A DNA stretch of 64,000 nt from Scolanthus callimorphus (Eukaryota > Cnidaria > Anthozoa > Actiniaria > Edwardsiidae). Below, piece after piece: positions 43,908-55,264 of this stretch. The DNA lies in the NCBI GenBank assembly GCA_033964015.1, contig CM066912.1:10885399-10949398 (forward strand), written 5' to 3'. The notes beneath the pieces were generated by a model, which saw nothing but the letters and a program-made list of their open reading frames with translations, did no database searches and was not told the origin of the DNA. The translations under genes and the position numbers were made by a program. Within the stretch, counting starts at the first letter, position 1, and each line of letters opens with the position of its first letter.

Positions 43908-44921
43908 CTATAGTTTTGTATCCTCATTTCTATTTCGCTTACCCGAGTTTTGTGACTGTTGTGATCGACATAAACATCTGTTTCTGTAATACATAAATGT
44001 CTTACGAAATTTTGGAAGGCGTAAAGCGTATAGAAATGGATTAACGAAACTGTTAGCTGTGAGGAGGTTAGCGCTTAGAAACATTGCGGGAACAAGAATA
44101 TGTACCTGAGGATGACAGGAAGCGCACAGTCCAACTAATGAACCAGTCACATACCAGGGAAGAAAGCAAACGAGAAACAGTATAATTAATATTATAATTA
44201 ACTGTGTAACTTTTCGCTCCCTAATGCTAATCGTCTTTGCGAGGGAATCTACAACGCCACCTGTGATAATTTTCTTTGACTGACTTTTTATAGATATGAT
44301 TATGGAAGCGGAAAGCACAAATATTGCTAAGATGGCGGCTAGAACTAGCAAGTAAATAATAATAAGATAGATGATTGTTGGGTATATAGTACTGAAGACA
44401 CCAATTCCGATCCATATAACCCATGTTGGTACTAAAGCAACGATACAGCGATGCTTCGTCACTATTGTAGAGTGATGCAAAGGCTTGTAGACTGCGATAA
44501 AGCGATCAATCGTCAGATATAAGACGTGATACACAGAAATATAGTTCAGGCAATCGAATAATATCTGTAGCTTGTCAACTAAATTCTCCTCCGTTCTCCC
44601 CTGGAGACCTCTCCATATAAACCAGTACATATAAGTCGGTATGTAACCACAACCAACGAGAAAATCGCATAAGGCCATACTGGCAAGTATAGTATTGGTC
44701 GGAGAGGAACGTAGCAGTCTGAGAGGGTCTTTCCAAATCGCTATCAGAACCATTCCATTTCCAAGCGTTACTAAAGGGGACAGAATCGCCAGGCTGATAA
44801 CGAGGACGTACAAAACAGGTTTGTTCGTTTGTAGATATGAAAACACACCGATAACTTGCTGAGTTGAAGTCAAGTTCATGAAATCGAAACTTCCATAGAC
44901 TGCAGCCATCTGCAGCGACAA
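43908..44921 (-). CDS. Class A (rhodopsin-like) GPCR 1, copy A
   Basis: 337 codons, intronless, seven hydrophobic segments. Landmarks: TM1 with LGNGMV, TM2 with ASMALCDFLVG, TM3 ending YLTIDRFIAVYKPLHH (DRF in place of DRY), TM6 with FLVCFLPW, TM7 with SFVNPFLYALR (NPxxY). There is an N-glycosylation site near the N-terminus (NLTS) and a basic tail with Cys residues. Ligand unknown. It resembles the orphan class A receptors that are numerous in cnidarians. It would act at the plasma membrane through G proteins. An identical protein is encoded at 50082-51095. Confidence 0.9.
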   Translation of the reverse strand: MSLQMAAVYGSFDFMNLTSTQQVIGVFSYLQTNKPVLYVLVISLAILSPLVTLGNGMVLIAIWKDPLRLLRSSPTNTILASMALCDFLVGCGYIPTYMYWFIWRGLQGRTEENLVDKLQILFDCLNYISVYHVLYLTIDRFIAVYKPLHHSTIVTKHRCIVALVPTWVIWIGIGVFSTIYPTIIYLIIIYLLVLAAILAIFVLSASIIISIKSQSKKIITGGVVDSLAKTISIRERKVTQLIIILIILFLVCFLPWYVTGSLVGLCASCHPQVHILVPAMFLSANLLTANSFVNPFLYALRLPKFRKTFMYYRNRCLCRSQQSQNSGKRNRNEDTKL

Positions 44922-44939
44922 ACGAGCGCTCTACGCAAG

Positions 44940-45520
44940 TCAATTATTTACGTGAAAATATAGTACAGGCTAAGATTAACAAGTTGTCGTGAAAGCTATT
45001 AGAAAAACGACAGCTTTTGTTTTTGAAATTAGATCAAAATATAATTGTCGATTTAGAAAACGGAAGAAATTACCAGATGTGTTGGTTGACATGCGCTGTG
45101 CTCTTGAACAGTAGGAAGGCAATCAACCTCAATGATACTTGACACGCAAGATTAAATGTTGGAATACATCACCAATAATGATCGCTTATATAAATAACAT
45201 TCATGTATTATTCAAAATACCGGGTTATTGAAAAATGTTATTGTTGCATTGTTGTTTTGTAAGATTAACAGGGGTACACACCTACCCTGTGATGGTGAAA
45301 GTGCTTGTGACGGTTTTCCTGCCTCCGACCAACTCGATGAATGATCGGAGAAAACCACACTGCGACTTTTTGTCGAGTTGCGCTCTTCTAATGCTTTTAT
45401 GATATACAGAACGGGTGAGAACCCTTACTTTATCGGTAAAATATAGAGCAATCAGTATGGTATAACCAGTTTTACGGGAAAACTAGGTGGTCTGCGCCGG
45501 CGGAGACGTGAACATGAAAA
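44940..45520. other. GPCR 1 upstream region, no recognised element
   Basis: It should hold the promoter of GPCR 1. I see no TATA box or repeat. The same sequence recurs at 51114-51694. Confidence 0.4.
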
Positions 45521-45521
45521 C

Positions 45522-45685
45522 AACAACCAAAGGTAGAAATTTATGTTAAACGCCGTGGAAAAATGGTGTTTTGCTGGCGTTAGCCCTTCCTCGGAACAAA
45601 AAAAGGGCTAACGCTCGAAACGTCAGCAAAACACCATTTTTCCACGGCGTTTAACATAAATTTCAACCTTTGGTTGTTGTTGTTC
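45522..45685. mobile_element. Long-arm hairpin element (GTTAAACGCCGTGGAAAAAT arms)
   Basis: Arms of about 70 bp: AACAACAACCAAAGGTAGAA through GTTTTGCTGGCG, mirrored by CAGCAAAACACCATTTTTCC to ACCTTTGGTTGTTGTTG. The centre contains GGGCTAACGCTCGAAACGTC. It is repeated at 51696-51858. Confidence 0.85.
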
Positions 45686-46079
45686 ATATAGAGCAATCAG
45701 AACCAACCAGAGCGCGCTTTATTATAAATCTAAATAAGATACTTCGGTAATAAATAACCAAAACAAATTACATTTGACAATCATTAAAAATGTTAAACCA
45801 CTAACAAGTATAAATGCATAACAGTTGTACCTTTAAACTCAGCTTGTTGGTTACCCTTGAAAGAACATCTTTAATGAACTTTGCTGACATCTTCATGATA
45901 GATTGTCCTTCATTGATAAAATGAACAAGAATAAAGAACGTTTGTCGAATTTTACAAATGAATCGTCAACAGCAAAAAGTGAATCAAAGAAAACGCTCGG
46001 TAATTGAATCAGACTATGATTACAACTCTATAACATAATGAAATGCGTCTCCCCTACAGCTCTCTGATCACAAATACAT

Positions 46080-46260
46080 AGAGGATATTACACGGTGGCG
46101 CGAAGATATGACTTTTATTTTCGAGTGGCAAGAACAATATTTTACTAATGAGCGCAGCAATGATTTGGAAAATATGTCACTCAGATCCCGGATGTAGCTT
46201 CGTATGAGATCTACGAATGGCGTATTTCCCATAAAACACTCGTGTCTATATAATACAACT
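46080..46260. mobile_element. Foldback element copy (inverse of 17525-17870)
   Basis: TAGAGGATATTACACGGTGG to AACACTCGTGTCTATATAAT. It lacks the inner hairpin of the 17525 copy. Confidence 0.75.
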
Positions 46261-46299
46261 ACTGTTGAGTAGTTTGTGTAATTTGTTGTTTACAGCAAG

Positions 46300-46515
46300 G
46301 TGCAGTTCTCGTAGTAGGTGAAGCCTGCAAGACGCAAGCGCAAGGGTGAATCGTAGCGACGTAAACGCAAGCTTTAAATCAACATTGATTAGTTACTAGA
46401 TGCAATTGCAATGTCTGGATTTTTTACGCTTGCGTTCTAGTGTGAACCACTTCAAAACGGAAATGTATGAGCTTGACATCCTTGCGCTTGCCCTTGCGTT
46501 CCAGTGAGAACCACC
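46300..46515. repeat. GCAAGCGCAAGG-type inverted repeat
   Basis: CTGCAAGACGCAAGCGCAAG at 46326 is mirrored by CTTGCGCTTGCCCTTGCG at 46482, with further CGCTTGCGTTCTAGTGTGAA inside. It is non-coding. Confidence 0.6.
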
Positions 46516-46648
46516 CTTAAAGGCCCATCACCAACCGGGAGACCTTGCGCTCCGTTTTCTTTTTTTTTTTCAAATTGATCCATTGTTTTTCGGATGCTCT
46601 GATTGGCTAAGAGTCCGCAAAGGCTCTCGGTTGGTGATGGGGTTTTAA

Positions 46649-46871
46649 AGAGCCTGTGTCAGCCGCCATTTGACAGCATAGCAACATACCAAGTCGGAAA
46701 AAGCATCCATTTCCATCGACTGATTTAGAGAATAATGAGCAATGTTCTCGATTGAATTTGGTTAATCAAATCTGAAACTTTTTTTTAATGTCAATTTAGA
46801 GATTTCTACTCGTAAGTCGTCTTGTAATATCGAACCATAACAGCAACAAAAGAGTGGCTGACACGGGCTCT
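46649..46871. mobile_element. piggyBac-like MITE, copy A (TTAA target)
   Basis: Ends AGAGCCTGTGTCAGCCGCCA and GTGGCTGACACGGGCTCT, flanked on both sides by TTAA (46645-46648 and 46872-46875). TTAA duplication is the hallmark of the piggyBac superfamily. 223 bp, non-coding. Related copies: 52822, 63407 and one end at 60600-60664. Confidence 0.85.
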
Positions 46872-47179
46872 TTAATTGCTGGTGTACACGCTGTGGTTTG
46901 TCATTCGGTGTCAGGTCCTGAACACTAAACAATTATTCTTCTACACTGAATCGACGTTGAAGTAAAATATAGATTCTTAATTAAAGACAATAAACTACTT
47001 TATAAGTGCAGGCCAAGGGAATGATAGCATTTAGACCCTAGCATTTGGCATTTTCATTAAATGTTAAATTAATTATATCTTGCTTGAGCGGCAGAGCAAA
47101 TAGCAGCTGCGCTGGGTCGCCAAGGAAACTTTGAAGTAGAAAGGAAGCAGGTACAAGTAAACAGGAAACCTCCTAGCGT

Positions 47180-47232
47180 AGGCCATTGTGTATGTAATAG
47201 ATAGATAGATAGATATGTAGATAGATATGTTC
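47180..47232 (+). repeat. TAGA microsatellite
   Basis: TAGATAGATAGATAGATATG followed by TAGATAGATATG. It is repeated at 53354. Confidence 0.85.
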
Positions 47233-47714
47233 ATTACTAACCTCTTGCAGCTATAAGCTGGATTACAGGTTGTGCGCAATGAAAACAATAATTACATTAC
47301 TTACAATAAATTATAACTAGAGACGATCTAAGAATTCTACAGCTACGAATTTTGAGAGCTTATTAGTATTGTAATGGTTAGAATTAAAGGAGGGCCCAGA
47401 TCTTAATGCATACTCATGGGTAATTGGCATTCTACGGCTGCGTGCGAGACCGTGAACGGAGTCTTCCGGATCTAGCGTGCTAATAAAACGCTCACAGTTC
47501 GCGCGCCTCCCTGGCTTCGAGAGTTGGCAGCCCCGACATGGTAAGAGCTTCAGAATATTCTCACGAGAGTAATGATTTTATCATTAGATATAAAAACGAG
47601 TCCGGGCCTAAAAACACCTTGTCATATATTTTACTAATTCATTATCCTTGTGTGTCCTCTTATCTGCTCCGGAATTACATCATCAACTTGAAAATGTTCA
47701 GGCCGCAGCTAATA

Positions 47715-48260
47715 GGAGGATCATTTGCTTACAGTCTGAACTCATTTTTGCATTAGTAGGGTGTAGATTCAGAATGTTTGAGAGAGCTCGAAAATAATCA
47801 GCACTGAATAATGAATAGCGGACAACACATACATTCAGTTGTAACGGCGCAGTTAAATATTCATTTTAGAGAGAACAAGTGGGCTAATGAGCCTTTTGCC
47901 ACACAGCAATCCACTCATTTTACAAAGACCTTTGTAGAGCCTCCAAAACGTTAATACGTTCTTGGGAATAGTAATTATTTGAATCTCGAGCATTTTTATC
48001 ACATTTTTCAAGATCAAAATGGCTTTCTCAAAAGCCCTGGATATCTTGGGTGGCAAGAGGCTCTCATTAGCCAACATGTTCTCTGTAAATTGAACTTCCC
48101 GCAATGCACTCAAAATTCGAATGACGGACGCAAAACTTATTGAAATTCAGGCGCTATTGAAATTCAGAACATTTCTTTTTGTAGCTCCGTTACGCTTGCT
48201 GATTTTCACTATTGATTTTTAAACATTGTAAACATTGACGTAACAAGATATCCGCCTATA
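47715..48260. repeat. Dispersed repeat, copy A (related to 61498-62100)
   Basis: AGGAGGATCATTTGCTTACA, TTGCCACACAGCAATCCACT and CAAGATATCCGCCT blocks match 61498-62100 in order. A partial piece recurs inverted at 57225-57290. Likely an old transposable element. Confidence 0.7.
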
Positions 48261-49092
48261 ATATACATCACATCCGTTTTACGTGAAGTGGTAACTAAAC
48301 TTCCTGAATGTCGTATATATTTTGCAATATTCGGTCAATGTAAAATTGTGGTAGCGCTCCATTAATTGAGTTTTGTAACTGAATTGCAAAACTTAACCAA
48401 AGTACTAATTTTTCAACAGTGATCATTTAAAGTAAATAGAAGAATATACGTTAGAAAGCATATACTCTAACTGCTGATCGACGTGATTAATCGACGATCG
48501 ACATGATTGGTAACCACGGCTATTTCGCGTCATTGATTATTATCATTATTAACCTCATCTATAAAATAGTCAAATTGATTCAAATTGCGAATCACGTATA
48601 ATTACATCATTATCATGTGTTCTTTGTCAACTTTGATGTTGAAAAGTAAGCTTTGTATTACGGCCGTGTTTTACATCCTACAGTACATAAAATAAAAAGC
48701 CAGAAAAAAAGGTTAATGCAGTAAATGCTTTATGCAAAGGTAAATGCTGTATTCTGTAAATTCGGTATCTCAATTGCAGACTAGATTACGTGCAAACATG
48801 AAAAAATAAGCCAAGCAAGACGGATTGGTGTGTGACGTGATAAATACATCAATATCACTAACAAGAACAAGCGAACTATCTGCTTGGAATTGCGGCCACC
48901 AGTCACGAAAGTATCCGAGGAGAAGTAGAGCTATTTCTCTATATTATTTCGCAGAGGAACGTGTCTTAAGATAGTAATGAATCCAGATAGCCGACCACAG
49001 AATAGGAATCTTAAGTCTAAAGCTATAATTCCCTGTTCAAACCTTGAGTGAGAAGACGAGACGAGGAAACCCACGGTAGTCGACACAAAGAC

Positions 49093-49187
49093 ATGACCGT
49101 CCCTTTTCTTGACTATACTAACAGGAGCAGTGATCAATTCGTGGAAGCTCTGATAACACATCTTCGTGCCAGCAATGGCAGAAATCT
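49093..49187 (+). pseudogene. GPCR 2, 5' fragment left by the duplication
   Basis: It encodes MTVPFLDYTNRSSDQFVEAL through SNGRNL, the first 32 codons of the gene at 55265. It is then joined to the start of duplicated copy B (antisense ORF of the ATPase region). It cannot make a receptor. Confidence 0.9.
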
Positions 49188-49403
49188 CAACAACCTCTGT
49201 GGCACTAGTTTTGATGTGTTTCAGTTTGACAGGCCACCAGGTCTTTCCATTTCCTGCGTTGCAAGCAGACGTACCAGGAAGAGCTTGATTGCGTGAGGAC
49301 TTGTACATTTCGGCGATGTAGTAACCGTCAGGGATAGTATTCATAGGTTTATCGTCAAATCCTACAGTCTTTTGCCATACGGATGGCGGTGCATCTGACC
49401 AAA

Positions 49404-50030
49404 CTATCGGTGGAATTGCCCAGCGCGGTTCTGACCCCGCGTGCTTATTGGAGGCTGTTGAATCTGATGAGGAATGTGCGGCAATTGGTTGTGAGATTCG
49501 GCGCCCTTTCTCGTGGTACTGTTTACTGTAGCATATGCTTTGCAACTACCAAAAATGTCGGCCAGCACTTGCTTCCTTGCTGGGGTATCAGGCTTGTTAT
49601 TTACCAAGATGTAACTGTATGCCTTTTCTGTTTCTTGAAGATAAGCGTTCATAAAGCGTTCCCGATTTTTATCAAATATTCGTTTAGCTACAATCCCTAT
49701 TTGCTTCCGGTCGCCGGGACTTCGAAACAGTGCTAAGTACTGAGCATTGCGACTAATGTCGGTGTTGAACTTTCCTTTCGGAAACATGTTTTGTAACAAC
49801 AGAACCACACTAGCGTTTCTGTGGCGACCCTGAGTAAACAGGCGAGCGACCAGTCCACTATCTGAAGCTTCCGTCATCAAGTCGTCCAAAATAATAATGT
49901 TGTTAAATTCGGGATTTATTTCATTGAGATCGTTGGAAAAGTTGGGAAGCTCTCGCTCGAAACGGATGGAGTCACCCAGAGATATCTTCATCTGATTATA
50001 TATGTCTTGCCATTGAGTATAATTTCTGTG
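49404..50030 (-). pseudogene. A32-like packaging ATPase fragment, copy B
   Basis: It encodes the same residues as copy A (43230-43856), including the Walker B block IIILDDLMTE. It lacks the Walker A half in the same way. Its overlapping unknown ORF runs into antisense GPCR 2 sequence after ATEVV. Confidence 0.65.
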
Positions 50031-50081
50031 CTGAATAATAAAATATGATATACATAAAATATGATATTACTGATTTAATAT

Positions 50082-51095
50082 CTATAGTTTTGTATCCTCA
50101 TTTCTATTTCGCTTACCCGAGTTTTGTGACTGTTGTGATCGACATAAACATCTGTTTCTGTAATACATAAATGTCTTACGAAATTTTGGAAGGCGTAAAG
50201 CGTATAGAAATGGATTAACGAAACTGTTAGCTGTGAGGAGGTTAGCGCTTAGAAACATTGCGGGAACAAGAATATGTACCTGAGGATGACAGGAAGCGCA
50301 CAGTCCAACTAATGAACCAGTCACATACCAGGGAAGAAAGCAAACGAGAAACAGTATAATTAATATTATAATTAACTGTGTAACTTTTCGCTCCCTAATG
50401 CTAATCGTCTTTGCGAGGGAATCTACAACGCCACCTGTGATAATTTTCTTTGACTGACTTTTTATAGATATGATTATGGAAGCGGAAAGCACAAATATTG
50501 CTAAGATGGCGGCTAGAACTAGCAAGTAAATAATAATAAGATAGATGATTGTTGGGTATATAGTACTGAAGACACCAATTCCGATCCATATAACCCATGT
50601 TGGTACTAAAGCAACGATACAGCGATGCTTCGTCACTATTGTAGAGTGATGCAAAGGCTTGTAGACTGCGATAAAGCGATCAATCGTCAGATATAAGACG
50701 TGATACACAGAAATATAGTTCAGGCAATCGAATAATATCTGTAGCTTGTCAACTAAATTCTCCTCCGTTCTCCCCTGGAGACCTCTCCATATAAACCAGT
50801 ACATATAAGTCGGTATGTAACCACAACCAACGAGAAAATCGCATAAGGCCATACTGGCAAGTATAGTATTGGTCGGAGAGGAACGTAGCAGTCTGAGAGG
50901 GTCTTTCCAAATCGCTATCAGAACCATTCCATTTCCAAGCGTTACTAAAGGGGACAGAATCGCCAGGCTGATAACGAGGACGTACAAAACAGGTTTGTTC
51001 GTTTGTAGATATGAAAACACACCGATAACTTGCTGAGTTGAAGTCAAGTTCATGAAATCGAAACTTCCATAGACTGCAGCCATCTGCAGCGACAA
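50082..51095 (-). CDS. Class A (rhodopsin-like) GPCR 1, copy B
   Basis: It encodes the same 337-residue receptor as 43908-44921, with the same upstream sequence. If the duplication is real, the organism has two identical receptor genes. If it is an assembly artefact, there is one. Confidence 0.9.
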   Translation of the reverse strand: MSLQMAAVYGSFDFMNLTSTQQVIGVFSYLQTNKPVLYVLVISLAILSPLVTLGNGMVLIAIWKDPLRLLRSSPTNTILASMALCDFLVGCGYIPTYMYWFIWRGLQGRTEENLVDKLQILFDCLNYISVYHVLYLTIDRFIAVYKPLHHSTIVTKHRCIVALVPTWVIWIGIGVFSTIYPTIIYLIIIYLLVLAAILAIFVLSASIIISIKSQSKKIITGGVVDSLAKTISIRERKVTQLIIILIILFLVCFLPWYVTGSLVGLCASCHPQVHILVPAMFLSANLLTANSFVNPFLYALRLPKFRKTFMYYRNRCLCRSQQSQNSGKRNRNEDTKL

Positions 51096-51695
51096 ACGAG
51101 CGCTCTACGCAAGTCAATTATTTACGTGAAAATATAGTACAGGCTAAGATTAACAAGTTGTCGTGAAAGCTATTAGAAAAACGACAGCTTTTGTTTTTGA
51201 AATTAGATCAAAATATAATTGTCGATTTAGAAAACGGAAGAAATTACCAGATGTGTTGGTTGACATGCGCTGTGCTCTTGAACAGTAGGAAGGCAATCAA
51301 CCTCAATGATACTTGACACGCAAGATTAAATGTTGGAATACATCACCAATAATGATCGCTTATATAAATAACATTCATGTATTATTCAAAATACCGGGTT
51401 ATTGAAAAATGTTATTGTTGCATTGTTGTTTTGTAAGATTAACAGGGGTACACACCTACCCTGTGATGGTGAAAGTGCTTGTGACGGTTTTCCTGCCTCC
51501 GACCAACTCGATGAATGATCGGAGAAAACCACACTGCGACTTTTTGTCGAGTTGCGCTCTTCTAATGCTTTTATGATATACAGAACGGGTGAGAACCCTT
51601 ACTTTATCGGTAAAAATATAGAGCAATCAGTATGGTATAACCAGTTTTACGGGAAAACTAGGTGGTCTGCGCCGGCGGAGACGTGAACATGAAAA

Positions 51696-51858
51696 CAACA
51701 ACCAAAGGTAGAAATTTATGTTAAACGCCGTGGAAAAATGGTGTTTTGCTGGCGTTAGCCCTTCCTCGGAACAAAAAAAGGCTAACGCTCGAAACGTCAG
51801 CAAAACACCATTTTTCCACGGCGTTTAACATAAATTTCAACCTTTGGTTGTTGTTGTT
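51696..51858. mobile_element. Long-arm hairpin element, copy B
   Basis: Duplicate of 45522-45685, one base shorter in a G run. Confidence 0.85.
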
Positions 51859-52254
51859 CATATAGAGCAATCAGAACCAACCAGAGCGCGCTTTATTATA
51901 AATCTAAATAAGATACTTCGGTAATAAATAACCAAAACAAATTACATTTGACAATCATTAAAAATGTTAAACCACTAACAAGTATAAATGCATAACAGTT
52001 GTACCTTTAAACTCAGCTTGTTGGTTACCCTTGAAAGAACATCTTTAATGAACTTTGCTGACATCTTCATGATAGATTGTCCTTCATTGATAAAATGAAC
52101 AAGAATAAAGAACGTTTGTCGAATTTTACAAATGAATCGTCAACAGCAAAAAGTGAATCAAAGAAAACGCTCGGTAATTGAATCAGACTATGATTACAAC
52201 TCTATAACATAATGAAATGCGTCTCCCCTACAGCTCTCTGATCACAAATACATA

Positions 52255-52435
52255 GAGGATATTACACGGTGGCGCGAAGATATGACTTTTATTTTCGAGT
52301 GGCAAGAACAATATTTTACTAATGAGCGCAGCAATGATTTGGAAAATATGTCACTCAGATCCCGGATGTAGCTTCGTATGAGATCTACGAATGGCGTATT
52401 TCCCATAAAACACTCGTGTCTATATAATACAACTA
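52255..52435. mobile_element. Foldback element, copy B (see 46080)
   Basis: Duplicate of 46080-46260 carried by the 6.17-kb repeat. Confidence 0.75.
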
Positions 52436-52821
52436 CTGTTGAGTAGTTTGTGTAATTTGTTGTTTACAGCAAGGTGCAGTTCTCGTAGTAGGTGAAGCCT
52501 GCAAGACGCAAGCGCAAGGGTGAATCGTAGCGACGTAAACGCAAGCTTTAAATCAACATTGATTAGTTACTAGATGCAATTGCAATGTCTGGATTTTTTA
52601 CGCTTGCGTTCTAGTGTGAACCACTTCAAAACGGAAATGTATGAGCTTGACATCCTTGCGCTTGCCCTTGCGTTCCAGTGAGAACCACCCTTAAAGGCCC
52701 ATCACCAACCGGGAGACCTTGCGCTCCGTTTTCTTTTTTTTTTTCAATTGATCCATTGTTTTTCGGATGCTCTGATTGGCTAAGAGTCCGCAAAGGCTCT
52801 CGGTTGGTGATGGGGTTTTAA

Positions 52822-53044
52822 AGAGCCTGTGTCAGCCGCCATTTTGACAGCATAGCAACATACCAAGTCGGAAAAAGCATCCATTTCCATCGACTGATTT
52901 AGAGAATAATGAGCAATGTTCTCGATTGAATTTGGTTAATCAAATCTGAAACTTTTTTTAATGTCAATTTAGAGATTTCTACTCGTAAGTCGTCTTGTAA
53001 TATCGAACCATAACAGCAACAAAAGAGTGGCTGACACGGGCTCT
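52822..53044. mobile_element. piggyBac-like MITE, copy B
   Basis: Duplicate of 46649-46871, with TTAA at both borders. Confidence 0.85.
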
Positions 53045-53887
53045 TTAATTGCTGGTGTACACGCTGTGGTTTGTCATTCGGTGTCAGGTCCTGAACACTA
53101 AACAATTATTCTTCTACACTGAATCGACGTTGAAGTAAAATATAGATTCTTAATTAAAGACAATAAACTACTTTATAAGTGCAGGCCAAGGGAATGATAG
53201 CATTTAGACCCTAGCATTTGGCATTTTCATTAAATGTTAAATTAATTATATCTTGCTTGAGCGGCAGAGCAAATAGCAGCTGCGCTGGGTCGCCAAGGAA
53301 ACTTTGAAGTAGAAAGGAAGCAGGTACAAGTAAACAGGAAACCTCCTAGCGTAGGCCATTGTGTATGTAATAGATAGATAGATAGATATGTAGATAGATA
53401 TGTTCATTACTAACCTCTTGCAGCTATAAGCTGGATTACAGGTTGTGCGCAATGAAAACAATAATTACATTACTTACAATAAATTATAACTAGAGACGAT
53501 CTAAGAATTCTACAGCTACGAATTTTGAGAGCTTATTAGTATTGTAATGGTTAGAATTAAAGGAGGGCCCAGATCTTAATGCATACTCATGGGTAATTGG
53601 CATTCTACGGCTGCGTGCGAGACCGTGAACGGAGTCTTCCGGATCTAGCGTGCTAATAAAACGCTCACAGTTCGCGCGCCTCCCTGGCTTCGAGAGTTGG
53701 CAGCCCCGACATGGTAAGAGCTTCAGAATATTCTCACGAGAGTAATGATTTTATCATTAGATATAAAAACGAGTCCGGGCCTAAAAACACCTTGTCATAT
53801 ATTTTACTAATTCATTATCCTTGTGTGTCCTCTTATCTGCTCCGGAATTACATCATCAACTTGAAAATGTTCAGGCCGCAGCTAATA

Positions 53888-54430
53888 GGAGGATCATTTG
53901 CTTACAGTCTGAACTCATTTTTGCATTAGTAGGGTGTAGATTCAGAATGTTTGAGAGAGCTCGAAAATAATCAGCACTGAATAATGAATAGCGGACAACA
54001 CATACATTCAGTTGTAACGGCGCAGTTAAATATTCATTTTAGAGAGAACAAGTGGGCTAATGAGCCTTTTGCCACACAGCAATCCACTCATTTTACAAAG
54101 ACCTTTGTAGAGCCTCCAAAACGTTAATACGTTCTGGGAATAGTAATTATTTGAATCTCGAGCATTTTTATCACATTTTTCAAGATCAAAATGGCTTTCT
54201 CAAAAGCCCTGGATATCTTGGGTGGCAAGAGGCTCTCATTAGCCAACATGTTCTCTGTAAATTGAACTTCCCGCAATGCACTCAAAATTCGAATGACGGA
54301 CGCAAAACTTATTGAAATTCAGGCGCTATTGAAATTCAGAACATTTCTTTTTGTAGCTCCGTTACGCTTGCTGATTTTCACTATTGATTTTTAAACATTG
54401 TAAACATTGACGTAACAAGATATCCGCCTA
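53888..54430. repeat. Dispersed repeat, copy B (see 47715)
   Basis: Duplicate of 47715-48260 carried by the 6.17-kb repeat. Confidence 0.75.
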
Positions 54431-55264
54431 TAATATACATCACATCCGTTTTACGTGAAGTGGTAACTAAACTTCCTGAATGTCGTATATATTTTGCAAT
54501 ATTCGGTCAATGTAAAATTGTGGTAGCGCTCCATTAATTGAGTTTTGTAACTGAATTGCAAAACTTAACCAAAGTACTAATTTTTCAACAGTGATCATTT
54601 AAAGTAAATAGAAGAATATACGTTAGAAAGCATATACTCTAACTGCTGATCGACGTGATTAATCGACGATCGACATGATTGGTAACCACGGCTATTTCGC
54701 GTCATTGATTATTATCATTATTAACCTCATCTATAAAATAGTCAAATTGATTCAAATTGCGAATCACGTATAATTACATCATTATCATGTGTTCTTTGTC
54801 AACTTTGATGTTGAAAAGTAAGCTTTGTATTACGGCCGTGTTTTACATCCTACAGTACATAAAATAAAAAGCCAGAAAAAAAGGTTAATGCAGTAAATGC
54901 TTTATGCAAAGGTAAATGCTGTATTCTGTAAATTCGGTATCTCAATTGCAGACTAGATTACGTGCAAACATGAAAAAATAAGCCAAGCAAGACGGATTGG
55001 TGTGTGACGTGATAAATACATCAATATCACTAACAAGAACAAGCGAACTATCTGCTTGGAATTGCGGCCACCAGTCACGAAAGTATCCGAGGAGAAGTAG
55101 AGCTATTTCTCTATATTATTTCGCAGAGGAACGTGTCTTAAGATAGTAATGAATCCAGATAGCCGACCACAGAATAGGAATCTTAAGTCTAAAGCTATAA
55201 TTCCCTGTTCAAACCTTGAGTGAGAAGACGAGACGAGGAAACCCACGGTAGTCGACACAAAGAC

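Larger units (their letters stand above)
43014..49187 (+). repeat. 6174-bp direct duplication, copy A
   Basis: The unit starts CAACAACCTCTGTGGCACTA and ends GCCAGCAATGGCAGAAATCT. It is followed without a gap by the second copy, and the join (gaaatct|caacaacc) shows no microhomology. Contents: ATPase fragment, GPCR 1, several MITEs and the first 32 codons of GPCR 2. Confidence 0.95.

Noticed and set aside
48931..49545. 204-codon minus-strand frame
   Set aside because: It is a chimera of the copy-B unknown ORF and antisense GPCR 2 leader, created by the duplication junction. It is not counted as a gene.
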